64,000 nucleotides of DNA, taken from positions 62,001 through 126,000 of the forward strand of contig NZ_AUFO01000015.1 of NCBI RefSeq assembly GCF_000426545.1, read 5' to 3'. Below the pieces are notes generated by a model, which searched no databases, was not told the origin of the DNA, and saw only the letters and a program-made list of their open reading frames with translations. Below, one piece after another: positions 8,283-20,455 of this stretch (the stretch's first letter is position 1; each line of letters opens with the position of its first letter). The DNA is from Paenibacillus massiliensis subsp. panacisoli DSM 21345. GTDB taxonomy: Bacteria; Bacillota; Bacilli; Paenibacillales; Paenibacillaceae. Made by a program: the position numbers and the translations under genes.

Positions 8283-9998
8283 ATGGTTGAGTTGGTATTA
8301 ACGCTCAATGATAAAGACGGGAGCTACACGAAGCATGCAGGCGTAGTGCTTGCATCCGTGTTCTCCCACACCCAGCAGACACTGAATGTACACATTGCGC
8401 ATGATGACACCGTTAGTGAAGAGAATATTTCGAAACTGATCCAGTTGGCAAAGGACTTCGGTCATAACATTTACTTTTATCGTGTAGAGATCCCGGAGGA
8501 TCTTAGGGCTGTAGCGGCCACTGTAAAGAAGATTAACTACTGGACGATGGCGAGCATGTTCCGGCTGCTGTTCACGAACTTTATCGAGGCAGAGCGCGTG
8601 ATCTATCTGGATTGTGATATTCTGGTCAGTCTGGACATCAATGAGCTATGGAGTATTGATCTCGGTAATCGCTACCTCGGTGCTGTTCTGGACCAAGGGG
8701 CCAACATGCAGGAATACTGTGCTTCCATAGGTCTGAATGGAGCGCGGTACTTTAACTCTGGGGTGATCTTGTTCCATCTGGATAACATCCGCAATCATCC
8801 GAGCTGGTATCAAGAAGTGCTTCAATTCATGCAAAGATACCCACTCATGAGATTGCCGGATCAGGATATCCTGAATGCGGTGTATGGTTCCAATTATCTG
8901 ACACTGGCTAAACGATTCAATACCTTTGCCTATGATGAGCTGGATCTGAGCAATAAGATTGTTCACTTCGCCGGCGATTCGAAATGGTGGGAGCCCGACT
9001 CTCCAGCATTTCCATTGTATAATCACTTCTTATCCATGACGCCATGGGGTAAGGAGCTGCCGGCAGCCGAAGGAGTTCATACAGATCAGGCTGTTGTCCC
9101 TGTGGATGCACCTTCAAAAGTTGTACATCTTGTGGGAGAGTCGACGCCTGAAGCTCAGCAGGAAGCACATCATGCTGCAGTACAGCAGGCTGAAGTGCAG
9201 CACGCCGCAGCACATCTCGCTGAAGTCCAGCAGATTGAAGTCCAGCACGCAGCAGCGCATCATGAAGCAGTCCAGCAGATTGAAGTCCAGCACGCAGCAG
9301 CGCATCATGAAGCAGTCCAGCAAATTGAAGTCCAGCACGCAGCAGCGCACCATGCCGCAGTCCAGCAAATTGAAGTCCAGCACGCAGCAGCGCACCATGC
9401 CGCAGTACAACAAGCTGAAGCGCACCATGTTGCAATACAGCAAGCTGAAGCACAGCAAGCAACAGCAAGACATGGAGCAGCACAACATATAGTAGCTCAA
9501 CATGCAGCGCAGCAAGCGGCAGCCTATCAGGCAGCCGTACAGCATGAAGCAGCCCATCAAGAAGCTGCACCGCTGGTAGCAGCCCAGCATGAGGCTTATC
9601 ATGCAGCTGTCGAGCAAGCAGAAGAGCATGCTGCGGATGTGCACCATACAGAGGCACAGCCTGTGGAAGCAAGAGCAACCATACAGCCAGCGCCTGTGCT
9701 GCCACTTCAGCCGCTATCTATCGGGGTGAAGCCACGTGAGGCGAAGAGATGTCCCGCGAAGCGGCATAGACTATCTTATGGCAAAGCACGGCGCTTGAAG
9801 ATCAAATGGAGAAGAAAGCAATGGCTTCGCGCCAAAGCTCGTCGCTGCGCGCGATCCCGTTCTGGCAAAGCCTTGGTAGTCGTGCGTCTGGGGCTGCTTA
9901 AGCGTCTGTATGCGAAGAAGAGAGCCATGCGAATCAGACAACAGAAGCTGCAGAAGTGTGCATTGCGATCGCGTAGAAGCAAGTGTGCCCGACATTAA
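8283..9998 (+). CDS. GT8 glycosyltransferase with His/Gln/Ala repeat region and polybasic tail
   Basis: Residues 1-270 form a retaining glycosyltransferase family 8 domain: LTLNDKDGSYTKHAGV at the N-terminus, the DxD metal site YLDCDIL near residue 108, FNSGVILFHL near 160, PDQDILN and the C-terminal KIVHFAGDSKWW. After it come about 170 residues rich in Ala, His and Gln, including four exact 45-base (15-residue) periods of QQIEVQHAAAHHEAV type. A final segment of about 100 residues is rich in Arg and Lys with several Cys (AKRCPAKRHRLSYGKARRLK onward). Start 8283 is chosen over GTG 8271 because AGGTGATC, a perfect anti-SD match, lies 6 bases upstream. The catalytic domain is clear; the tail function is unknown. 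Metal binding or anchoring to an acidic spore or wall surface is a guess. Confidence 0.85.
   Translation: MVELVLTLNDKDGSYTKHAGVVLASVFSHTQQTLNVHIAHDDTVSEENISKLIQLAKDFGHNIYFYRVEIPEDLRAVAATVKKINYWTMASMFRLLFTNFIEAERVIYLDCDILVSLDINELWSIDLGNRYLGAVLDQGANMQEYCASIGLNGARYFNSGVILFHLDNIRNHPSWYQEVLQFMQRYPLMRLPDQDILNAVYGSNYLTLAKRFNTFAYDELDLSNKIVHFAGDSKWWEPDSPAFPLYNHFLSMTPWGKELPAAEGVHTDQAVVPVDAPSKVVHLVGESTPEAQQEAHHAAVQQAEVQHAAAHLAEVQQIEVQHAAAHHEAVQQIEVQHAAAHHEAVQQIEVQHAAAHHAAVQQIEVQHAAAHHAAVQQAEAHHVAIQQAEAQQATARHGAAQHIVAQHAAQQAAAYQAAVQHEAAHQEAAPLVAAQHEAYHAAVEQAEEHAADVHHTEAQPVEARATIQPAPVLPLQPLSIGVKPREAKRCPAKRHRLSYGKARRLKIKWRRKQWLRAKARRCARSRSGKALVVVRLGLLKRLYAKKRAMRIRQQKLQKCALRSRRSKCARH
9213..9420 (+). repeat. 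45-bp in-frame tandem repeat inside the GT8 gene
   Basis: The string ATTGAAGTCCAGCACGCAGC recurs at 9234, 9279, 9324 and 9369, exactly 45 bases apart, with only single-base changes between copies (CATCATGAA versus CACCATGCC). Degenerate copies continue on both sides (about 9150-9660). The near identity suggests recent expansion by slippage or recombination and a length that varies between strains. Confidence 0.92.
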
Positions 9999-10007
9999 TC
10001 AGTGAGG

Positions 10008-10364
10008 TTAGCGATGATGAATGAAGCCTGACTCCCACGTCTTCAAGATACTGGCATATTGCTCGTGGTCAGGCTTGGCAAACGGCACACACTCGATAAC
10101 CTGCCGAATCACAGTAAAAAGGTCACTCTTCAGCTGCTCATCGCTAGTGTAGGGGGCTATCCCTGCCGCATACTGAAAATAAGCATCACGATTAGGGAGT
10201 TCTTTCATTTCACCAGGCAATAAATCGTTGTCATCCGTAGCCATGATCAATACGGCCTCACCGAACGGTGAGGCCATTTCGACTTGCTCCAGCTTGTCCA
10301 TTAAGCCCATCAACTCGGGAGTGATTCGGCGGTATGCTTTCGTGTATGCTCTGTTTTTGGACAC
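10008..10364 (-). CDS. Conserved-looking small hypothetical protein
   Basis: A 118-residue soluble protein with no recognised domain; mostly helical in appearance (ITPELMGLMDKLEQVEMAS, QLKSDLFTVIRQVIECV). GTG 10364 has no ribosome site. The best ribosome binding site (CAGGAG at 10400-10395) lies 9 bases before an in-frame ATT at 10385, which would add seven residues (IQFSIAV). A rare ATT start is therefore possible. It converges with the GT8 gene, only 9 bases apart at the 3' ends. Function unknown. Confidence 0.55.
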   Translation of the reverse strand: MSKNRAYTKAYRRITPELMGLMDKLEQVEMASPFGEAVLIMATDDNDLLPGEMKELPNRDAYFQYAAGIAPYTSDEQLKSDLFTVIRQVIECVPFAKPDHEQYASILKTWESGFIHHR

Positions 10365-10490
10365 AACAGCGATAGAAAATTGAATAGTAGTTCACTCCTG
10401 AAAAAAAGAGATTTGGATGCCGTATAATGAAAATTATAGAAATTTGGGACGGACGCGGCAAGGCTCAAGGTATAATGAAGAAGTGAAATT

Positions 10491-10560
10491 AGGTTAAAAG
10501 ATATTAAAAGAAACTAAAAGAAACTAAAAGAAGCTAAAAGAAGCTAAAAGAAGCTAAAAG
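10491..10560 (+). repeat. Seven 10-bp tandem repeats in a 5' leader
   Basis: Seven consecutive 10-base units end in TAAAAG: AGGTTAAAAG, ATATTAAAAG, AAACTAAAAG twice and AAGCTAAAAG three times. They sit between a TATAAT (10471-10476) and the start of the next gene and run into its ribosome binding site. The period is close to one helical turn. No CRISPR-like spacers are present. Confidence 0.85.
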
Positions 10561-10579
10561 AAGGGTGGATACCACATCT

Positions 10580-10933
10580 ATGGAACCTCAATTCATCAGT
10601 TACAGATTGGAGAGCGACGGCACAACCTACACGAATGAGAATATTAACGCCTCACTGATTACCGAGTTAATTACCAATCTCGATCTACAGGATTACGTTG
10701 TGCTGGCGCCGTCCAGACCGATAAAGAATAGCATATATCTGCAAAGTGCCTTTATGCATGACGAAGGTCGGCTAGTAGTAGAAACCCGACTGCAATATGA
10801 AGATGGTAGCTTCAAGCATTATAGTCACATCACAGATGATCCTCAAGAAATTATCCCTCTCTTCCTTGATTATTGGGGACAAGAGAAGCTTCCGAATCTC
10901 GATGGCTGGCAGGATATTACGCATGAATTTTAA
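10580..10933 (+). CDS. Hypothetical protein, about 118 residues
   Basis: Small acidic soluble protein, not recognised. Visible features are a short strand-rich middle (GRLVVETRLQYEDGSFKHYS) and an acidic C-terminus (DGWQDITHEF); no signal peptide or membrane segment. GTG 10565 touches the AGAAGG repeat and is too close to it, so ATG 10580 is preferred with GAAGGGTGG upstream. The leader carries the 10-bp tandem repeat. Confidence 0.6.
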   Translation: MEPQFISYRLESDGTTYTNENINASLITELITNLDLQDYVVLAPSRPIKNSIYLQSAFMHDEGRLVVETRLQYEDGSFKHYSHITDDPQEIIPLFLDYWGQEKLPNLDGWQDITHEF

Positions 10934-11075
10934 TTAGGAAATATAGACAAATATATATTTATATGAAAGTCTTTCACTAACCTTGTCCTAATTGATTGCA
11001 TAAGCACACAAAATGTTGTGATTGTCTCATGTTGCCGTAGCGACAGGTCTGATATAGTGAAAGCGCAGTTCGAAT

Positions 11076-15113
<4,038 letters not shown>

Positions 15114-15192
15114 AACTAAGCTAGGCCTGGACTAGATGTAGTATTTATTTGAATAGGTTGAACCTTGGCTTCAGACCAAGATAGTAGATGAG

Positions 15193-15264
15193 AATCCCCT
15201 TACAAAAGGCGGTATCCTGAGAGCTATGGAGCTCAGGTGCGGTTGAATGCAAGGGGATTTTTTT
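15193..15264 (+). terminator. Terminator of the galactanase gene
   Basis: AATCCCCTT (15193) pairs with AAGGGGATT (15251), closing a long loop with an inner CCTGAG/CTCAGG hairpin; seven T follow. Confidence 0.7.
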
Positions 15265-15572
15265 CATATCGACAATACGGGCCGGCAAGCTGGCTCTATT
15301 TCTAGTTGAGCACTTGAAGCTGAGTGGATTGAATCTAGTTATAGGTACACGGATCAGTATATTGGTGAATATATTCACATGAAAGTGGAAGTAAGCTATA
15401 CTTCTTCTATAAAATAAGCAATACAGGGATAGATTGTAGCGAGTTGACCTTGCCCCATAAGCTCTAGCGGGTCTTTACTAGGGCGGGAATTGTACATTGC
15501 CGCCTGTTTTCATATAGTATGTGTAATAACTATGTATTCAGGATACGCCTAGTCGCAGAAGGAGGATAAAAT
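15265..15572. other. Intergenic leader of the HPr kinase paralogue
   Basis: No gene seen. A short hairpin GGCGG/CCGCC followed by TGTTTTC (about 15483-15512) lies in the leader and could be a weak terminator or attenuator. No clear promoter pair was identified. Confidence 0.35.
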
Positions 15573-16490
15573 ATGAAGTCAATCACCGTGCAGAAATTAA
15601 TCGACACGTTCAAATTGGAGGTGCTTGCGGGAGCCAGTCGCCTGGATCGCACGGTTACGCGTCCACGTACGCATAGGCCAGGTCTGGAGTTTGTTGGTTA
15701 CTTCGATTTTTTTCCTATGGAACGAGTACAGGTGCTCGGGCGTAAGGAAATCACCTATCTACTAACGCTTAGTGTAGAGGAACGCAAGCTACATATCGGA
15801 AATATTGTCAAATATCATCCGCCATGCTTCATTGTCACGACGGGACAGCAGGAGATCCCATACCTGCAGCTATTCTGCGATCAGGAAGGCATCCCCCTGC
15901 TGCGTACATCCGAGACGACGACTGAGTTCATGCCGAAGCTGGATAGCTATCTGGTGAAGGCTCTAGCTCCTGAAATGGCAATCCACGGCGTATGCGTCAA
16001 TGTCTCGGGCATCGGCATCCTGCTTAGAGGTAAGTCCGGCATCGGCAAGAGTGAGACGACCCATACCCTTATCCGTCGTGGTCATCGCTTCGTGGCGGAT
16101 GATATTGTGGTCTTGAAGAAGCTCGGACCTGAGACGCTGCTGGGAACACACAATGAGACGACCCGCGAATTCTTGGCGCTGCGTAGTATTGGGCTGATTA
16201 ATGTCGTCAGGCAATATGGGCGGAGGGCGTTCCAGGATGAGACGCGCATTGTGCTCGATATCGAGCTGTCTCCGTGGCGGGAAAATGCACTCAATAACGA
16301 GCTTGAGGTAGTACCACAGTTCACGGAATATCTGGGGGTCCAGATCCCCCATATTGAGGTCCAGCTTCAGCCAGGGCGCGATGTAGCTGGATTGATTGAG
16401 GCTGCGGCCAATAATTGGTACCTCAAGCAGCTAGGCTATAGTGCGGCTGAAGAATTCATGCAACGCATTCATGACGGAATGCAGTCCTAA
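15573..16490 (+). CDS. HPr kinase/phosphorylase homologue, divergent active site
   Basis: Homologue of HprK, which phosphorylates Ser46 of HPr and reverses it, setting CcpA-dependent catabolite repression. The 305-residue length and both domains fit: N-terminal HPrK_N (RPGLEFVGYF, ERVQVLGRKE) and a kinase domain with conserved His138-Gly, the P-loop GKSGIGKSE (153-161) and the Asp pair ADD (175-177). Two family motifs differ. Where typical HprK has EIRGLGIINV, this one reads ALRSIGLINV (202-211), losing the Glu of the metal site. The RPGRN loop needed for phosphorylase activity is QPGRD (266-270). It is also not next to lgt or a pyrophosphatase gene as the usual hprK is. It is likely a paralogue with altered activity. 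The start has AGAAGGAGG upstream. Confidence 0.85.
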   Translation: MKSITVQKLIDTFKLEVLAGASRLDRTVTRPRTHRPGLEFVGYFDFFPMERVQVLGRKEITYLLTLSVEERKLHIGNIVKYHPPCFIVTTGQQEIPYLQLFCDQEGIPLLRTSETTTEFMPKLDSYLVKALAPEMAIHGVCVNVSGIGILLRGKSGIGKSETTHTLIRRGHRFVADDIVVLKKLGPETLLGTHNETTREFLALRSIGLINVVRQYGRRAFQDETRIVLDIELSPWRENALNNELEVVPQFTEYLGVQIPHIEVQLQPGRDVAGLIEAAANNWYLKQLGYSAAEEFMQRIHDGMQS

Positions 16491-16645
16491 GCGCTGTAGC
16501 TATGGCTTGGCATAGCCGTGGTCACTATGATGTAGCCCAATGGATACCCAACATGTCCACGGCTTGTAGCTTGTAATGCTTCATATCTTTTAGCCCATTT
16601 TTTTAGCCACGGTTACTGGGCGCAGCTGTTGGGCCATGCATGATG

Positions 16646-17836
16646 TTATTTGCTGTGTTTAGGTAGTGTGGCGCCATAAATTCGACCACCTGATTGAATC
16701 AGTAGCTGTTGGTCTACGATCTCGATCCCGATGAAATGACCTGAAGCGACCTTGTAGATGGCTTCGTCCACCAAGGTGTTAGCATCTTTTGCTAATAGGC
16801 GTCCATCTGCCAGTCCAACCCATAGCTTATCCATCATATCCAGATGAGTGATGCGAGAGTCTGAGGTGTAGACAGGCATTGCCTTGGATTGTGTTGGTGC
16901 GTTAAAGGCGATGCGAGACAATGTGCTGCCACCATGATCATTCGCCTGTACAAAATAAATGAAGTCCTGTGTTGCATCTACAAGATAAGCGGACTGCTGC
17001 TCTACAAAGTCTACAGGTTCATACTGGAAGGTCTGAAGCATTTTTCCGGTACCATACTCAATCCGGTCTATAGTCAGCGCATAGCCTTGGTCCAGACCGT
17101 TATTATTTCTTACGGCGTTAAGGGTGCCGTTATCTCCACTCATGATCTGCTTGTAATCACCATCCAGGGCCCATTTTACTTGACCTGTATACGTGCTGAT
17201 CCCGTATATTGGGTTAGTTGTGATAGCACCGCTACTCACGGAGCTGGCGACGATTGTTCCACCCATGTACTCTATTTTGTAGCCATAGCCCGTCTTGCTC
17301 TCGGCGTTCCACTTCAGCTTGCCAGAGTTCACGTCATATGCTGCCATCCCATGGTGATCGGCTACGATGACCATTCCATCATATACTTCCACACCGCTTG
17401 CCTCGTAGGGACCTTCCTTGGTCTTGGCACCGACACCAGGCTTCACCCATACCCCTTTGCCTGTCTTGCCATTGACCTTGTGGATTCGTCCAGCTGTGTC
17501 AGTATAGTATACATAATTGGAGCTATATGCAGGGGGAGAAGCTGGTGTGCTTTTGTACGTCCATTTTGCCTTACCTGTCTTAAGATCAGCAGCGGCGAGA
17601 TATACACCCGCTTTGTAGATGACTAGGCCTTCGTTGGTAATCGTGGTATCGAACTGCGTTTTATCTTGAGCCGCTACAACCTTTTGCCAAGGTGGCTCGA
17701 TTGTCTGGACCGTTTCATTCGTTGCTGCAGTTACTGGATATAGATCAGAGACCGGGGCCAGCAGCCCCCCGAACAGTAAAGTTGCAGCTGTGAGTGTAAG
17801 TATTCTTTTGGCTGGATTGAATTTTGTTGTGTTCAT
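16646..17836 (-). CDS. Secreted PQQ-type beta-propeller protein
   Basis: About 396 residues. ATG 17836 has GGAGAGG 10 bases upstream and begins a signal peptide (RILTLTAATLLFGGLLAP). The mature part holds at least four PQQ-like blades ending in a Trp: LKTGKAKWTY, KTGKGVWVKP, NSGKLKWNAES and YTGQVKWALDG. Such propellers are usually binding or scaffold proteins, and true PQQ dehydrogenase motifs are absent. It is secreted or cell-surface-associated with unknown partner. It is transcribed convergently with the HprK paralogue and divergently from the small gene at 18028. Confidence 0.85.
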   Translation of the reverse strand: MNTTKFNPAKRILTLTAATLLFGGLLAPVSDLYPVTAATNETVQTIEPPWQKVVAAQDKTQFDTTITNEGLVIYKAGVYLAAADLKTGKAKWTYKSTPASPPAYSSNYVYYTDTAGRIHKVNGKTGKGVWVKPGVGAKTKEGPYEASGVEVYDGMVIVADHHGMAAYDVNSGKLKWNAESKTGYGYKIEYMGGTIVASSVSSGAITTNPIYGISTYTGQVKWALDGDYKQIMSGDNGTLNAVRNNNGLDQGYALTIDRIEYGTGKMLQTFQYEPVDFVEQQSAYLVDATQDFIYFVQANDHGGSTLSRIAFNAPTQSKAMPVYTSDSRITHLDMMDKLWVGLADGRLLAKDANTLVDEAIYKVASGHFIGIEIVDQQLLIQSGGRIYGATLPKHSK

Positions 17837-18027
17837 AGATAGAGAACCTCTCCTTCTGCTTCCGATAATAAACGGAGGTCCTATCTTAGACGAATAATTA
17901 TAGGTAAATGTTGCATATAAAGAAGCGTGCAATGGGGCCTTATCAGTTCTGTAATGATCGTGGCTGACGCTTTGCGTCACCGCCAGACAAGCATGTGTCT
18001 TTCAGTTGGATTGGAGGAGTCATAAGA

Positions 18028-18330
18028 ATGAATAGAAGGCATATGCCAGCGATGATTCAGTGGCATCTGGATCCGGCTCGTTTTCCTGATGGTGAATGGA
18101 TGCGGGACATGATTGTGATGCTTGGTGACCATGAGAATCGTCAGGATGGCAGGTCTGTGGGTGGCTCCTGGACAGTACTTGTACGAATTATGGAGCGCAG
18201 CGAAGGTACATGGGATACATTCGGAGATGTCGCCTTTATTACGGACGAGGCGCCGTGGCACCTCTTGGCTCCGGGCTTTACTTTCGAGTTGTGGGCGGGA
18301 CGTGATATTGCAGCAGTCACCGTCATGTAA
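18028..18330 (+). CDS. Hypothetical small beta-rich protein
   Basis: About 100 residues. ATG 18028 has GGAGGAG 8 bases upstream. Alternating hydrophobic strands (SWTVLVRIMERSE, GDVAFITDEAP, GFTFELWAGRDIAAVTVM) suggest a small beta barrel; no signal peptide or membrane helix. The C-terminal strand pattern is reminiscent of EF-Tu-like barrel domains, but this is only an impression. Family not recognised. A terminator follows directly. Confidence 0.65.
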   Translation: MNRRHMPAMIQWHLDPARFPDGEWMRDMIVMLGDHENRQDGRSVGGSWTVLVRIMERSEGTWDTFGDVAFITDEAPWHLLAPGFTFELWAGRDIAAVTVM

Positions 18331-18336
18331 GCACAG

Positions 18337-18388
18337 GGATGCCCAATGAATGAACCAGCTGAGGGCATCCGCTGAGTGTGTATTTTTT
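18337..18388 (+). terminator. Terminator after the small gene at 18028
   Basis: GGATGCCC and GGGCATCC form an 8-base stem with an 18-base loop; a TATTTTTT tract follows after 12 bases, so the fit is imperfect. Confidence 0.5.
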
Positions 18389-18408
18389 AACCTTCTCTTG
18401 AAAATAAT

Positions 18409-19206
18409 TTATGACGTTGGAGGAGAGTGAAAAATGCTATTCGAGTATTTCGTCTGCGGAGCCAGCCACACCATCCCAGTCCCCCGATATACGTTGACCA
18501 GTCCTTCACCAGACATAGCCGATCCTAACCGGGTCTTACCGGATTTCTCGACACTGAAGTCCAAGGAATGCGACCACATGATGGCAAAGTCACCATCCAC
18601 CTTCAGCACATCATTCTGCAGCTCGACGACTACAGCCTCTTCGGTTGGGATCGCTACTTCCACAGCTAGTACGCCTCTACCTCGGGCACTAAGATTGAAC
18701 AACCCCTCTCCGCCCAAGGCGGCAGAGGATAGTGTCTTGCGCGCGACGACAGACAGCTTAAGCGAATTCTCACACGCCAGGAAAATACCATCCTCCATGA
18801 CAATTTCATCGTTATCCACATCAATCAGCCATATGTATTTATAGGTGGTCTCTGTCAGGATTGTGCCATTGCCCCGATAGACTGGCTTGACAGCACTGGT
18901 CCCCGTCACTTTGCTTGATATGAGATTTCGTACCAGGCCTCCTACGCCCTGTACTCCAGAGGTCATCTCAATGTTACCGACCATGTATTGCATAGCTCCT
19001 GAATTCAGAGTCACTTCATTGTTGTTGAGCTCGATCATGAGCTGCTTGCTGCGCATATTACTTTTGCTCATGAAGAAATTGGACTGTGCCTCGGCCAGTG
19101 TTGTGCTGCTCAAATCCTCTTTATATTCTATGACTGCAAAGCCGCCGATCTCTTGCTTAATTACAACATTTGGATTATCTTTCAGGTTGTTAATGGTGTA
19201 TGCCAT
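18409..19206 (-). CDS. AIM24 family protein
   Basis: A 265-residue protein of the AIM24/TRAP-like fold: stacked beta strands with many Gly turns, and family-typical blocks GSAMSGEGLVNVYRGTG near the C-terminus and GEGLFNLSARGRG near residue 180. There is no signal peptide. The molecular role of bacterial AIM24 proteins is not established. ATG 19206 is chosen because GGGGAAGAG precedes it; an earlier in-frame start at 19242 lacks a ribosome site. It is monocistronic. Confidence 0.85.
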   Translation of the reverse strand: MAYTINNLKDNPNVVIKQEIGGFAVIEYKEDLSSTTLAEAQSNFFMSKSNMRSKQLMIELNNNEVTLNSGAMQYMVGNIEMTSGVQGVGGLVRNLISSKVTGTSAVKPVYRGNGTILTETTYKYIWLIDVDNDEIVMEDGIFLACENSLKLSVVARKTLSSAALGGEGLFNLSARGRGVLAVEVAIPTEEAVVVELQNDVLKVDGDFAIMWSHSLDFSVEKSGKTRLGSAMSGEGLVNVYRGTGMVWLAPQTKYSNSIFHSPPTS

Positions 19207-19477
19207 ATATGCTCTTCCCCTGTCTGAAATAATGTGAGTCATCAGTAACCTGACATTTCTGACATGTGTGCCTACTGTGAATTTGAAAGCTTAAACCCAC
19301 CTCGCCTCTTCACATATTTGCCACTCACCCCAGATTATAACGCCTTCCAGACCTATAATGAACCAGAATTCCTATATGTTCCTGCTGTTATTTTTGAAAT
19401 GGATAAATTCACTGTGGCATTACCACTGCTTAATAATAGAAACGTTTCACACATGTAAATAGTTAAGGGCACCTTTT

Positions 19478-20455
19478 TCATTTCATTTTATGCTCCCTGC
19501 GTAGCAGATAGATGAAGTAAGGTGCACCAATGATGGCGATTACGATTCCGACCGGGATCTCGCGCGGGATCAAGACAGTCCGACCTACCCAATCTCCCAG
19601 TAGCATCAGATCGGCTCCGATCACCGCCGCCACAGGCAGACGCCATTGATTGCGGGCTCCAACCAGTGCTCTTGCGATATGAGGAGCCAGCAGACCGATG
19701 AAGCTGACCGCGCCAACAGCGGAGACGGCCACCCCTGCCAGGGTAACGGATAGCAGCATTAGCAACAGACGTTCTTTACGTACGAACAATCCCAGTGACT
19801 GGCTGAGATCGTCTCCGATCTGCAGAATATTCAGCTTTCGAGCTTGGAGCAGTACGATGGCAAGCATTAGTACGATCAGCGGAGCGAGGGGAGTTAACTG
19901 ATCCCACCCTCTCCCCCACAGACTCCCTGACATCCACAGCAGCGCCATATTCACATTGGCTGGATGGGTCACCATGAAATATTGAATGCCAGCCTGGAAT
20001 ACGGCACCGACAGCGACTCCGACCAGAGCAAGCGACGCCGGAGACAGTGTGAGTCTACGGCTAGTCAGGATTAGAATCAGGAAGGACAGCATGGCTCCGG
20101 CAAAGGCTGCTACAGGCATCCATTGTGCAGCCGCGCCCGGAAGCAAGAAGATCAGTGCCACGGCGGCAAAGCTTGCTCCCTGAGTTATACCAATCACGTC
20201 AGGACTCGCGAGTGGATTGCGGAGTAGCGATTGCAGGATAGCACCAGCTACCGCAAGACCTGCGCCAGCGCAGATTGCGACCAGTACCCGGGGCAAGCGA
20301 AGCTCATGCACGATAAAATAGGACGGGCTCTGCGGTTCTGTCAGTCCGCTAAGAACCTGTGGTGCAGTGATAGATACTGCTCCTGCTGCAATCGAGAGCC
20401 AACAGAGCAGCACCATTAATATGAGACCGCCGATAAGCAGTATGCCTCTCTTCAT
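19478..20455 (-). CDS. FecCD-type iron-siderophore ABC permease (YfhA-like)
   Basis: A 325-residue integral membrane protein of the BtuC/FecCD family with about nine or ten helices. Family motifs are visible: LRLPRVLVAICAGAGLAVAG, NPLASPDVIG and the cytoplasmic coupling segment GLLAPHIARALVG. Its start overlaps the stop of the upstream permease by 4 bases (ATGA), so the two are translationally coupled and probably form a heterodimer. Order and pairing match B. subtilis yfiY-yfiZ-yfhA for hydroxamate siderophores, where an ATPase encoded elsewhere (YusV) powers the system; no ATPase gene lies here either. Confidence 0.92.
   Translation of the reverse strand: MKRGILLIGGLILMVLLCWLSIAAGAVSITAPQVLSGLTEPQSPSYFIVHELRLPRVLVAICAGAGLAVAGAILQSLLRNPLASPDVIGITQGASFAAVALIFLLPGAAAQWMPVAAFAGAMLSFLILILTSRRLTLSPASLALVGVAVGAVFQAGIQYFMVTHPANVNMALLWMSGSLWGRGWDQLTPLAPLIVLMLAIVLLQARKLNILQIGDDLSQSLGLFVRKERLLLMLLSVTLAGVAVSAVGAVSFIGLLAPHIARALVGARNQWRLPVAAVIGADLMLLGDWVGRTVLIPREIPVGIVIAIIGAPYFIYLLRREHKMK

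Noticed and set aside
8917-9705. Long open frame on the minus strand opposite the GT8 repeat region.
   Set aside because: It is a Leu/Ala/His-rich shadow of the tandem repeat, with no ribosome site or family features.
9213-10560. Regular repeats that could suggest a CRISPR array.
   Set aside because: The 45-base units are contiguous and in frame in a protein gene, and the 10-base units are contiguous; neither has spacers, and no cas genes are present.
16514-16564. Inverted repeat AGCCGTGG/CCACGGCT after the HprK paralogue.
   Set aside because: 35-base loop and no T tract; not convincing as a terminator.
16889-17626. 245-codon open frame on the plus strand inside the PQQ-propeller gene.
   Set aside because: Antisense to a well-supported signal-peptide protein, with atypical Cys/His/Val-rich composition.
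19264-19458. 64-codon frame between the AIM24 and permease genes.
   Set aside because: No ribosome binding site, unlike any family, and it lies in the promoter region of the AIM24 gene.
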